Source: Vogesella oryzae
GTDB taxonomy: Bacteria > Pseudomonadota > Gammaproteobacteria > Burkholderiales > Chromobacteriaceae
Length of the DNA stretch: 64,000 nucleotides
Direction of reading: 5' to 3'
Assembly (NCBI RefSeq): GCF_902829295.1
Contig: NZ_CADEPL010000016.1
Coordinates: forward strand, 62,001 to 126,000
Position 1 is the stretch's first letter. Each line of letters begins with the position of its first letter. The position numbers and the translations under genes are program-made. This document shows positions 40,178 through 47,985 of this stretch, in pieces. The notes beneath the pieces are model-generated. The model saw only the letters and a list, made by a program, of their open reading frames with translations. It made no database searches and was not told the origin of the DNA.

Positions 40178-40966
40178 TTACTGGATGTTGGCCTTTTGGC
40201 GAAGTTCGCCGACGGCTTGCTGGATTACCTTGTTCTGCAGGTCGTGTGCAATGCGTTGTTTGATCGCGTCCAGCGGGGCAGGTTTGGCATCGCGAATGTC
40301 ATCGATACGGAAAACATGCCAACCCATGGAGGACTTCAACGGTTTGGTGCTGATCTGGCCCTTGGGAATGGCTTGCAATGCTGCCGCCAGTGGCGGTTCC
40401 ATCGTGGCCAGATTGCCCCAGCCCATGTCGCCGCCGCGGTTACGGCTGTTGGGATCGATGGATTGCTTGACCAGTACATCGAATTTGCCGCCTTTTTTCA
40501 GTTCGGCAATGACCTTGTTGGCCGCTGCTTCATCGGCCAGAACGATCTGGTGTACTTGAACTTCCTTGGTGCCGCTGAACTGGCTGGCGTAACGGTCGTA
40601 CTCTGCTTTGATCTGTGTGTCGGTAACCGGGTGATTTTTTACCGCGGTGGCAAAAAATGCCTGCTGCAGTAGGTCCTTGCGTGACTCTTCCATTGCGCGG
40701 ATGAATTCCGGGCTCTTGTCCAGCCCGCCTTTGGTGGCAGCCTGTTGCACCAGTTCACGGGTAATCAGCGTCTGGCGCAGCTCTTCGCGCAGGGCGGGGG
40801 TGTCTTGCAGGCGGCCATTGTTTTCGCGCAGTACCTGAGCAACGACTTTATCCAGGGTGTCCTTGTCAATGACAACGCCGTTGACGGTGGCAACCGGTAC
40901 GGCTGCAGCCAAGTTGGCCGCGGCTACCAAGGCGGCAGCGGCAATGAATTTGCTAGTCAGTTTCAT
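40178..40966 (-). CDS. Periplasmic parvulin-type peptidyl-prolyl isomerase, second copy
   Basis: A 262-residue paralogue of the following gene, with signal peptide MKLTSKFIAAAALVAAANLAAA and a parvulin domain (VQVHQIVLADEAAANKVIAEL, GGDMGWGNLATMEPPLAAAL, SSMGWHVFRIDD). The start at 40966 is set by the signal peptide; an 18-residue upstream extension is rejected. Expected to act in the periplasm like its neighbour; tandem duplication is apparent. Two copies of the TTGGCCGC core lie inside. Confidence 0.9.
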   Translation of the reverse strand: MKLTSKFIAAAALVAAANLAAAVPVATVNGVVIDKDTLDKVVAQVLRENNGRLQDTPALREELRQTLITRELVQQAATKGGLDKSPEFIRAMEESRKDLLQQAFFATAVKNHPVTDTQIKAEYDRYASQFSGTKEVQVHQIVLADEAAANKVIAELKKGGKFDVLVKQSIDPNSRNRGGDMGWGNLATMEPPLAAALQAIPKGQISTKPLKSSMGWHVFRIDDIRDAKPAPLDAIKQRIAHDLQNKVIQQAVGELRQKANIQ

Positions 40967-40970
40967 CGGG

Positions 40971-41234
40971 TCAGATTTCTTCTGGTGTAAGGGTGCGCAT
41001 GGATAACGCATGAATGCCATGATGCATCAAATCGCCAACCGCATCGTAAACCATGCGCTGGCGCTGCAGCCGGTTTTTGCCGTTGAACGCAGCAGTGACA
41101 ATAACCACATCAAAGTGGCCGCCTGATTTGGCGCCGGCATGACCTGCATGTGCGGCACTGTCATCCGTTACTTGCAGGTGTTCCGGTTCCAGGCTTTGCA
41201 GGCGCTGCAGCAGCAGGGCGGCAATATCGCTCAT
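40971..41234 (-). CDS. BolA-family protein
   Basis: An 87-residue BolA-like protein with the KH-like fold core ([30 protein letters not shown]) and the invariant histidine in [12 protein letters not shown]. BolA proteins partner monothiol glutaredoxins in iron-sulfur or redox functions. It overlaps the upstream yciI by four bases (ATGA). Confidence 0.9.
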   Translation of the reverse strand: MSDIAALLLQRLQSLEPEHLQVTDDSAAHAGHAGAKSGGHFDVVIVTAAFNGKNRLQRQRMVYDAVGDLMHHGIHALSMRTLTPEEI

Positions 41235-41533
41235 GCCGGAAATACCTGTTTGAACGGTTTGACCGTTACTTGCGAATATACCCCGGCGGCAACGTAGGGG
41301 TCAGCATCGGCCCAGGCTTGCGCAGTTTGCAAGCTGTCGAATTCTGCCACGATCAGGCTGCCGCTGAAGCCGGCTGGGCCAGGATCGTTGCTGTCGATCG
41401 CAGGGAATGGTCCGGCAAGCACTAGCCTGCCTGCAGCTTGCAGCGCCTGCAGGCGCTCGAGATGGGCAGGACGAGCCGCCAAGCGCTGAGCGAGGGAGTC
41501 TGCGACATCTTGGCCGGTAATGGCATACAGCAT
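41231..41533 (-). CDS. yciI: YciI-like protein
   Basis: A 100-residue YCII-domain protein with a ferredoxin-like fold; conserved elements are R-P-A-H near residue 21, LVLAGPF near 39 and the D-P-Y segment near 79 ([11 protein letters not shown]). Biochemical role not established. The start MLYAITGQD overlaps the yciB stop by one base, replacing a longer in-frame start. Confidence 0.88.
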   Translation of the reverse strand: MLYAITGQDVADSLAQRLAARPAHLERLQALQAAGRLVLAGPFPAIDSNDPGPAGFSGSLIVAEFDSLQTAQAWADADPYVAAGVYSQVTVKPFKQVFPA

Positions 41534-42066
41534 CAGGAGGTTTCCTCGATATATTTGGACAGGTACAGGCTTTGGGCGATTACGAAAACTATCATCAGGC
41601 CAAACCCGCCAAACAGCTTGAAATTTACCCAAACTTCTTCGCTGAAGTTGTAGGCGACAACAAGGTTGACCGCACCTAGCAGCAAGAAAAATACGCTCCA
41701 GGCAATGTTGAGTTTTTTCCAGGTGGAATCCGGCAGCGTCATCTGGCTACCCATCAGCGACCGCATTCCGATGCGGCCAGTCAGTTGCCCGACCAGCAGG
41801 CCGCCGCCCATCAACCAGTACAGTACGGTGGGCTTCCACATGATGAAATGCTTGTCGTGTAGCAGGAGAGTGGCGCCGCCCATTACAACGATCAATGCCA
41901 GACTGACCCACTGCATGGTGTCCACTTTGCGGAATCTGAGCCAGGTCAGCGCGACAATAACTACTGTGGCGCCAATAGCAATTGCGGTGGCAAGAAACAT
42001 GTCCCTGGTCAGCCAGTAGGCTGCAAAGAACAGGATGACGGGAAACAGGTCGGTAAGAAATTTCAT
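41533..42066 (-). CDS. yciB: Inner-membrane septation/spanning protein YciB
   Basis: A 177-residue integral membrane protein with five predicted helices. The N-terminus [20 protein letters not shown] and the internal GLMGGGL/NLAWSVFF-like segments ([24 protein letters not shown]) are characteristic of YciB/IspZ. It is linked to cell-envelope integrity and septation. First gene of the yciB-yciI-bolA-ppiC-ppiC unit. Confidence 0.93.
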   Translation of the reverse strand: MKFLTDLFPVILFFAAYWLTRDMFLATAIAIGATVVIVALTWLRFRKVDTMQWVSLALIVVMGGATLLLHDKHFIMWKPTVLYWLMGGGLLVGQLTGRIGMRSLMGSQMTLPDSTWKKLNIAWSVFFLLLGAVNLVVAYNFSEEVWVNFKLFGGFGLMIVFVIAQSLYLSKYIEETS

Positions 42067-42237
42067 GAAACAGATTATGAGGTCAGGTCATGGGTAGCAC
42101 AAGTGTGACAGGGCGGGGCCGTGTTTGTTCACTGGGGGTGGTTTGTGGCCGGTATTAACCTTCTTTTGCGGTTCGATAAAAGTAGTCGCACTGACTATGA
42201 TGAATGCACCCAATGACGACAATAAGTGGAGAAAAGC

Positions 42238-43170
42238 ATGTCCAGCGAGAAATACCGCTTGGTAACCCGTAGTGATTTTGATGGTTTGGTTTGCGCGGTG
42301 CTGCTAAACGAATTGGATTTGATCGATGAAATCAAATTCGTGCATCCCAAGGACATGCAAGACGGCAAGATCGATATCGGTCCGCGCGACATCACCACCA
42401 ACCTGCCTTATGTGCCTGCCGCCCATCTGGTTTTCGATCACCACTTTTCAGAAACGCTGCGTAACGAAGGTGAGCTTCGTAACCATGTGATTGATCCCGC
42501 ATCCCCTTCTGCTGCACGGGTAGTGTTTAACTATTATGGCGGCAAGGAGCGCTTTCCGAATGTTGCGGTCGATATGATGACCGCCGTGGACAAGGCCGAC
42601 TCCGCCCAGTTCAGTATTGAGGATATTCTTAACCCCAAGGACTGGGTGCTGCTCAACTACTTGATGGATGCCCGTACCGGGCTGGGCAGGTTCAAGGATT
42701 TCCGCATTAGCAATTACGCGCTGATGATGGATTTGATCCAGTACTGTCGCAATCACACGATCCAAGAAATTCTGGCACTTCCCGACGTGCGGGAGCGGGT
42801 TGATCTTTACTTCGAGCATGAAATCCAGGCCAAGGAGCAGCTGCGCCGGTGTGCCAGTATGCATGGCCATGTGGTGGTGCTGGACTTGCGCGATGAGGCG
42901 CAGATCCATCCAATCAATCGCTTTGCCATTTATGCCATGTATCCGCAGGCCAAAGTCTCGATTCATGTGATGTGGGGGCTGAACCAGCAAAATACTGTTC
43001 TTGCCACCGGCAAGTCGATTATTGATCGTAGCAGTCGCAGCAATATCGGCGCCCTTATGTTGGAGTATGGCGGCGGTGGTCATGAGGCCGCGGGTACTTG
43101 CCAGGTATCCAATGATGCCGCTGCTGAAGTGCTGCAGAAACTGGTGGCGCGTATCAACGCGGAAGGTTGA
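42238..43170 (+). CDS. DHH-family phosphoesterase
   Basis: A 310-residue DHH/DHHA1 protein. The first metal site is SDFDGLVCAVLL near residues 12-23, the DHH motif is VFDHHF near 69, and the C-terminal GGGGHEAAGTCQV near 285 is the DHHA1 signature. Family members include exopolyphosphatases and nano-RNases; I do not claim a substrate. ATG chosen for GGAGAAAAGC upstream; a GTG at 42226 is less likely. The 3' end overlaps the convergent HAD gene by 17 bases. Confidence 0.85.
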   Translation: MSSEKYRLVTRSDFDGLVCAVLLNELDLIDEIKFVHPKDMQDGKIDIGPRDITTNLPYVPAAHLVFDHHFSETLRNEGELRNHVIDPASPSAARVVFNYYGGKERFPNVAVDMMTAVDKADSAQFSIEDILNPKDWVLLNYLMDARTGLGRFKDFRISNYALMMDLIQYCRNHTIQEILALPDVRERVDLYFEHEIQAKEQLRRCASMHGHVVVLDLRDEAQIHPINRFAIYAMYPQAKVSIHVMWGLNQQNTVLATGKSIIDRSSRSNIGALMLEYGGGGHEAAGTCQVSNDAAAEVLQKLVARINAEG

Positions 43171-43840
43171 GAAGCTGTTGCAGTAGCGTCGTGGCAGCAA
43201 ACAGGTCCTGGCATACCGCCAGCGCCTGTTTTGCTATTTCGGCAGAAGGCTGCTGCAAGTCCGGTACCACAACCACGCGCATGTTGGCCGCAAGCGCGGC
43301 CTGCGCGCCGTAGCAGGAGTCTTCCAGTACGATGCAATTCTCTGGTGCGACCTGCAGTCGCGCGGCGGCTTGCAGATAGACGTCTGGTGCCGGCTTGGTG
43401 CGTGCGACTTCGTCGCCGGCTATCGAATGTTCAAAATAGCGGGCAAGTCCGGTGCGCCCGAGCTTGATATCTGCCAGTTGTCGCTGGGTGGCCGTTCCTA
43501 CTGCGCGAGGTATCTGCTGCTGTACGCACCAGTTCAATAGTTGGGTGATGCCAGGTTTGAGTGGAATGTCCTGCTGATGCAGTGCATGGTGATAGCGTTG
43601 CCGGCTGAGGTTTTCCAGCTCGCGTGCCTGTGCTTCGTCGCCCAGCGCGGTAATCAGATAGTTCAGGCACAAGGGCATGGCGAGGCCGACCATGGCGTCG
43701 ATATGTATTTGCGGTAATGGCACGCCCAAGATACTGGCGGCGTCGCGCCAGGCGTTGGCTGACAGACTTTCCGTGTCGATCATCAGACCGTCCATATCGA
43801 AAAGCAGGGCGGCAAAAGAAGTGGGCGTGTTACATTGCAT
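43154..43840 (-). CDS. HAD-superfamily sugar-phosphatase-like hydrolase
   Basis: A 228-residue HAD hydrolase, beta-phosphoglucomutase/YniC-like. Motif I is LLFDMDGLMIDTE at about residues 10-22, motif II is a threonine/alanine (GTATQRQ near 110) and motif III/IV is KPAPDVYLQAAARL...VLEDSCYGAQAA near 150-180. Phosphatase on small sugar phosphates is likely, exact substrate unknown. The ATG at 43840 is followed by MQCNTPTSF; further upstream starts overlap the leader of parA. Divergent from parA with about 40 bases between starts. Confidence 0.85.
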   Translation of the reverse strand: MQCNTPTSFAALLFDMDGLMIDTESLSANAWRDAASILGVPLPQIHIDAMVGLAMPLCLNYLITALGDEAQARELENLSRQRYHHALHQQDIPLKPGITQLLNWCVQQQIPRAVGTATQRQLADIKLGRTGLARYFEHSIAGDEVARTKPAPDVYLQAAARLQVAPENCIVLEDSCYGAQAALAANMRVVVVPDLQQPSAEIAKQALAVCQDLFAATTLLQQLLNLPR

Positions 43841-43880
43841 GTGATGTGGAATGCAGGACATTGAGATAAAAAAGGGCAGT

Positions 43881-44507
43881 ATGGCGTATTCAATCCTGAT
43901 TGCGAATCCCAAAGGGGGGAGTGGCAAATCGACGCTGGCAACCAATCTGGCCGGTTTTTATGCGGCGCAAGGGTCGCGGGTCATGCTGGGCGACGTCGAC
44001 AAGCAGCAGTCAGCCCTGTCTTGGCTTGCGTGCCGACCGACACCGCTGCCATATATCGATGGCTGGCAAGTGTCACCAGGCGAGCCGGCCAAACCGCCCA
44101 AAGGCACCCAGGTGGTGGTGCTGGATAGTCCTGCAGGCTTGCAAGGCAAAAAGTTGGCCGCATTGCTGGCGCGGGTGGATCGGGTGATCGTACCGATTCA
44201 ACCTTCTCCGTTCGACATGTGGGCAAGTCGCGAGTTTCTTGCGCAGCTGTTGCAGGAAAAGGCGATCCGCAAGCAGCGGGCCTTTGTTGGCGTAGTAGGT
44301 ATGCGGCTCGATCCGCGTACGCGGTCTGCCCGCGACCTGCAGCAGTTTCTGGCGGAGCTGAATGTGCCGGTGCTTGGTTGGCTGCGGGATACGCAGCTTT
44401 ATGTGCAGGCGGCTGCTAACGGGATGACCTTGTTCGATCTGCCGGCGTCACGTGCCGCCCGCGATCTGGAGGCGTGGCGTGGCATTCTGCAGTGGCTGGA
44501 TAACTGA
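43881..44507 (+). CDS. ParA-family ATPase, orphan
   Basis: A 208-residue P-loop ATPase with the deviant Walker A KGGSGKST at residues 11-18, DVDKQQSALSW near 42 (motif A') and VVVLDSPAG near 77 (Walker B). No parB or parS is near, and the lack of a helix-turn-helix N-domain fits small orphan ParA proteins involved in positioning. Ribosome site AAAAAAGGGCAGT. One word copy is in frame (Lys-Leu-Ala-Ala, 44153). Confidence 0.85.
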   Translation: MAYSILIANPKGGSGKSTLATNLAGFYAAQGSRVMLGDVDKQQSALSWLACRPTPLPYIDGWQVSPGEPAKPPKGTQVVVLDSPAGLQGKKLAALLARVDRVIVPIQPSPFDMWASREFLAQLLQEKAIRKQRAFVGVVGMRLDPRTRSARDLQQFLAELNVPVLGWLRDTQLYVQAAANGMTLFDLPASRAARDLEAWRGILQWLDN

Positions 44508-44598
44508 CTATTTGCTGCTTGACTGCCAGCTTTTGCTTGGATAGATTGGTCAGGTTTGTGTGCGAAGCTCGGTTGAGCGGGGCGCAGGAGAGATTGCA

Positions 44599-44628
44599 AG
44601 CGGGAGCCTGGTGGCTTCCGCTTTTTAT
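44599..44628 (+). terminator. Terminator after parA
   Basis: AGCGGGAGCC (44599-44608) pairs with GGCTTCCGCT (44613-44622), one wobble, followed by a T-rich tract. Confidence 0.82.
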
Positions 44629-44700
44629 TTGGGGCCCCCAGTTTTATGTCGCTATTCCGGAACGGCGGCTTACCACACTGAATACACATGGAGCACACAA

Positions 44701-45651
44701 ATGTTCAAGACAGAACTCAACTACGGCGATGTTTATCTGGTTCCCAAGAAAACCGTCGTTGACAGTCGCAAGGAATGCGATACCTCGGTCCAGTTTGGTC
44801 CGCGCCGCTTCGATATGCCGCTGTACGCCTCCAATATGAAAAGCGTGGTGGATGCCGAAACCTGCGAATACTTTGCGCGTCATGGCTGGTTCTACACCAT
44901 GCACCGCTTCAATATGGACACCGTGGGTTTTGTGCGCGACATGCAGGCGAAAGGCTTGTTTGCCTCGATCAGTATCGGTGTCAATGACGATACGCTGGAG
45001 CAGTTGGCCGCATTGCAGGTGGCTGGCTTGGTGCCGGAGTACATTACGCTGGATGTGGCCAATGCCTGGTGTGTAAAGGCTGAGCGCATGATTCGCCATG
45101 TCAAGCAACACTTCCCTGGGAGTTTCCTCATCGGCGGCAATATCGCCACGGCTGATGCCGCGCGCGATCTTGAAGCCTGGGGCTGCGATGCGATCAAGGC
45201 AGGGATTGCCGGTGGTCGCGTCTGTATCACCAAGAACAAAACCGGTTTTCATCGGCCAATGATTTCCACTGTGCGTGATTGTGCTGCCGCTGTGAAAGTG
45301 CCGGTGATTGCCGATGGCGGCATTGTCGAGCATGGTGATGTGGCCAAGGCGCTGGCGTGTGGTGCCTGCATGGTGATGGCGGGCTCGCTGTTTGCCGGTT
45401 ATGACGAATCGGCTGGCGAGATCGTGGAAATCAACGGCAAGCATTACAAGGAATATTTCGGAAGCGCGTCGCAGTTCAATAAGGGCGAATACAAGAACGT
45501 CGAGGGCAAGAAAATCCTGGTCGAATACAAGGGCACCATGGCGCGTTTGCTGGTTGAGTTGAAGGAAGATTTGCAGTCTTCGATCAGCTATGCTGGCGGT
45601 ACGGATTTGGCAGCATTGCGCAGCGTCGAAATGATCGTGGTCGCCCGCTAA
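44701..45651 (+). CDS. guaC: GMP reductase
   Basis: A 316-residue IMP dehydrogenase/GMP reductase family enzyme converting GMP to IMP with NADPH. The start MFKTELNYGDVYLVPKK and the catalytic cysteine loop GIAGGRVCITKNKTGF near 176-191 fit the bacterial short GuaC type. VPVIADGGI near 200-209 and MVMAGSLFAG near 230 bind phosphate; FGSASQFNKGEYKNVEGK near 258 is the reductase-specific flap. The bases downstream of the catalytic loop (HRPMISTV) differ from the usual GTGGWQLAAL. A hairpin terminator follows. Confidence 0.9.
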   Translation: MFKTELNYGDVYLVPKKTVVDSRKECDTSVQFGPRRFDMPLYASNMKSVVDAETCEYFARHGWFYTMHRFNMDTVGFVRDMQAKGLFASISIGVNDDTLEQLAALQVAGLVPEYITLDVANAWCVKAERMIRHVKQHFPGSFLIGGNIATADAARDLEAWGCDAIKAGIAGGRVCITKNKTGFHRPMISTVRDCAAAVKVPVIADGGIVEHGDVAKALACGACMVMAGSLFAGYDESAGEIVEINGKHYKEYFGSASQFNKGEYKNVEGKKILVEYKGTMARLLVELKEDLQSSISYAGGTDLAALRSVEMIVVAR

Positions 45652-45652
45652 G

Positions 45653-45684
45653 AAAAGGTTGGGCGCATGCGGCCAACCTTTTTT
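45653..45684 (+). terminator. Terminator of guaC using one word copy and one near-copy
   Basis: AAAAGGTTGGGCGCA (45653-45667) faces TGCGGCCAACCTTTT (45668-45682), one mismatch, then further T residues. The right arm holds the exact 10-mer; the left arm has a single substitution. Confidence 0.88.
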
Positions 45685-45892
45685 GTTGCTGGTCATGTGT
45701 TGCCGTGTCGGGTACTGCTGGTGAGTCGGTTGCTTGCAGCCAAGGTGCATTATGCGGGGTCGGTATGGCGGTTATCTTGTATTGCGGGTCGTAATCAGAC
45801 TTGCTTTGAATGTTCCGGTATTTAACAGTGGGCTTGATTAGCGTTGTTTGATAATCTTGCCGCCAGCACGCACACATCATTAAGTAAAAGTT

Positions 45893-47506
45893 ATGAAAAT
45901 AAATATGCCGGTGACAGCTAACGAGCTGTTTCTTGATCCTGCCCGCCCGATTGTTACCAAGACCGACCTGAAGGGCGCCATTACTTACGCCAACCGCGCC
46001 TTTATTGATATCAGCGGTTATACGGAAGATGAGTTGCTTGGCCGCAACCACAATATCGTGCGCCATCCCGATATGCCGCCTGAAGCATTTGCCGACTTAT
46101 GGGACACCATCAAGGTTGGCAAACCATGGCGCGGCCTCGTCAAGAACCGTGCAAAAAATGGTGATTTCTACTGGGTGGAAGCCTATGTCACCCCGTTGAC
46201 CGAGCACGGCAAAATTGTCGGTTACATCTCGGTGCGCAGTACACCCAAGCGTGATGAAGTTGCTGCGGCAGAAACGTTTTACCAGCAGATGCGTAACAAG
46301 CAGGTGGCGATGCCGTCAACGCTGAAAGCACTGCAAAAGCGGCCGGATTCCGGTCGGGCCGGTTTTGTACTAACCGGGGTCTTCAGCGCCGGCATGTTGT
46401 ATGCTGCCGTGTGGCCGGGGCTGGAAGATCTGGTGCGTCAGGTAGTCGGTGCGGTTAGTTTTGTCGGGTTGGGCGCGGCTTCCTACTGGTGGCGTCGTCG
46501 CGAAGGTGTTGTGATGCAGCGTATCCACAACGGCTTCCTGACATTGTCGGAAGGGCGGCTTGATCACCCGTTGCATACCCATCTTGGGGGGCAGCTGGGG
46601 GCGATGATGGATAGTCTGGAAGCGCTGCGGCTGCATCTGCGGGCACTGGTGGCTGATAGTCTGTCTGCCGGTGGTCTGACCTACCAGCAGGCGCGTACGC
46701 TGAGTGGCGAAGTGGAAGGGCTGGTGGCACGGGCTCGAGAACAAGGCGCCGGTCTGCATCACATTAGTACCAGTATGGAAGAGATCAGCGGCAGTGTGAC
46801 CCAGGTTGCCAGTATGGCCGAGCAAAGCGAGCAGGGTGCCGATGCCACGCGCGAAGCGGCAACGACTGGCCAAGCGGTAATGCAGCTGGCAGCTTCGGCG
46901 GCACTACAGGCCGTCGATTCGGTGCATCGCTCCAAGTCCGACCTGCAGCAACTGGAGCAGGCGATGGGCAAGATCAGCAGCATGACCGAGCTTATCCACG
47001 ACATCGCCGAACAGACCAATTTGCTGGCATTGAATGCCGCCATTGAAGCTGCGCGTGCCGGCGAGATGGGGCGTGGTTTTGCCGTGGTGGCGGATGAGGT
47101 GCGCAAGCTGGCCGAGCGTACCGCGCAGGCGACCGATGGTATTACCGAAACCGTGAAGGAGATTGTTGCCATCACCGACAGCGTCAGCGGCAACATGGAT
47201 CAGTCGGTTACCGAAGTGGGGCATGTCAGCGAAGAGATTCGCCAGTCCGGCGAGCATTTGCAGAACCTGCTGGTCATTGCCGATCAGGCGCGTAGTTTTG
47301 CCCATACGCTGGTCGAGCAGATGGCACAGCAATCATCTTCGGTGCATCAGGTGGCGGCATCGGTAGAACAGCTGGCCATGCTGGGTGAGCAGAATATTGC
47401 TACCGCTGATGCGGTGCTGGGTAGTTCACAGCACCTGGAGTTGGCCGCATCGGATCTGGACAAGCTGACCCGCGATTATCGCAAGTGGAGTGGCAACGGC
47501 GGTTAA
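45893..47506 (+). CDS. Aer-type PAS methyl-accepting chemotaxis protein
   Basis: A 537-residue receptor. Its N-terminal PAS domain (residues ~15-120: [33 protein letters not shown]) has the FAD-binding arrangement of the energy-taxis receptor Aer. A membrane segment at about 160-200 precedes a HAMP-like region and the cytoplasmic signalling hairpin, with [38 protein letters not shown] near 375. Redox/energy taxis is the likely role. No CheR/CheB pentapeptide at the C-terminus. Two word copies occur within the gene. Confidence 0.88.
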   Translation: MKINMPVTANELFLDPARPIVTKTDLKGAITYANRAFIDISGYTEDELLGRNHNIVRHPDMPPEAFADLWDTIKVGKPWRGLVKNRAKNGDFYWVEAYVTPLTEHGKIVGYISVRSTPKRDEVAAAETFYQQMRNKQVAMPSTLKALQKRPDSGRAGFVLTGVFSAGMLYAAVWPGLEDLVRQVVGAVSFVGLGAASYWWRRREGVVMQRIHNGFLTLSEGRLDHPLHTHLGGQLGAMMDSLEALRLHLRALVADSLSAGGLTYQQARTLSGEVEGLVARAREQGAGLHHISTSMEEISGSVTQVASMAEQSEQGADATREAATTGQAVMQLAASAALQAVDSVHRSKSDLQQLEQAMGKISSMTELIHDIAEQTNLLALNAAIEAARAGEMGRGFAVVADEVRKLAERTAQATDGITETVKEIVAITDSVSGNMDQSVTEVGHVSEEIRQSGEHLQNLLVIADQARSFAHTLVEQMAQQSSSVHQVAASVEQLAMLGEQNIATADAVLGSSQHLELAASDLDKLTRDYRKWSGNGG

Positions 47507-47528
47507 GCCGGATCTTGCCTGTCGGCAA

Positions 47529-47978
47529 TCAGGGGTGGCGCAAGGCCACCCAGATTGCCGATTCCAGTGACATCACTTCTTCTTGGTGCTGGTTGCGTGT
47601 CACCCAACGCAATTTCACAACGCCATACTCGGGCCGAGTGCTGGAGCGCTTGCCTGATAGCACCTCCACGCACGCTTGTAGTGTGTCTCCCGCCCGGGTC
47701 GGTCGCGGCCAGCGCATCTTGTCTACGCCCATGCCGATCAAGCCATTGGCTACACTGCGGCCGAACTCACTTTCCACCACCAGTTTCATGGTGACACTGC
47801 TGGTTTGCCAGCCGCTGGCCGCCAGGCCGGCAAACACGCTTTGCTCGGCGCGAACATTATCGATGTGGAAGTACTGCGGGTCGTATTGCTTGGCGAAAGC
47901 GTGAATATCCTGCTCGCTCAGCGTGATGCTGGCAGTGGCAAAGCTCAAGCCAGGGGTAAGGTCTTCAAAGTAGAGCAT
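47529..47978 (-). CDS. MaoC-like (hotdog) dehydratase
   Basis: A 149-residue single-hotdog protein with MLYFEDLTPG at the start and the hydratase motif ITLSEQDIHAFAKQYDPQYFHID (Asp and His near 33 and 38) followed by FAGLAASGWQTSS. It could hydrate enoyl-CoA substrates; exact substrate unknown. It sits seven bases downstream of the glnD stop on the same strand. Confidence 0.88.
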   Translation of the reverse strand: MLYFEDLTPGLSFATASITLSEQDIHAFAKQYDPQYFHIDNVRAEQSVFAGLAASGWQTSSVTMKLVVESEFGRSVANGLIGMGVDKMRWPRPTRAGDTLQACVEVLSGKRSSTRPEYGVVKLRWVTRNQHQEEVMSLESAIWVALRHP

Positions 47979-47985
47979 GGTGAAT

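Noticed and set aside
44508-44700. Possible purine riboswitch before guaC.
   Set aside because: The only clear structure is a parA terminator; no purine aptamer junction sequences are recognisable.
45685-45892. Possible tRNA or small RNA between guaC and the Aer-like gene.
   Set aside because: No cloverleaf, CCA end or conserved TTCRANYC block; only promoter-like AT-rich sequence seen.
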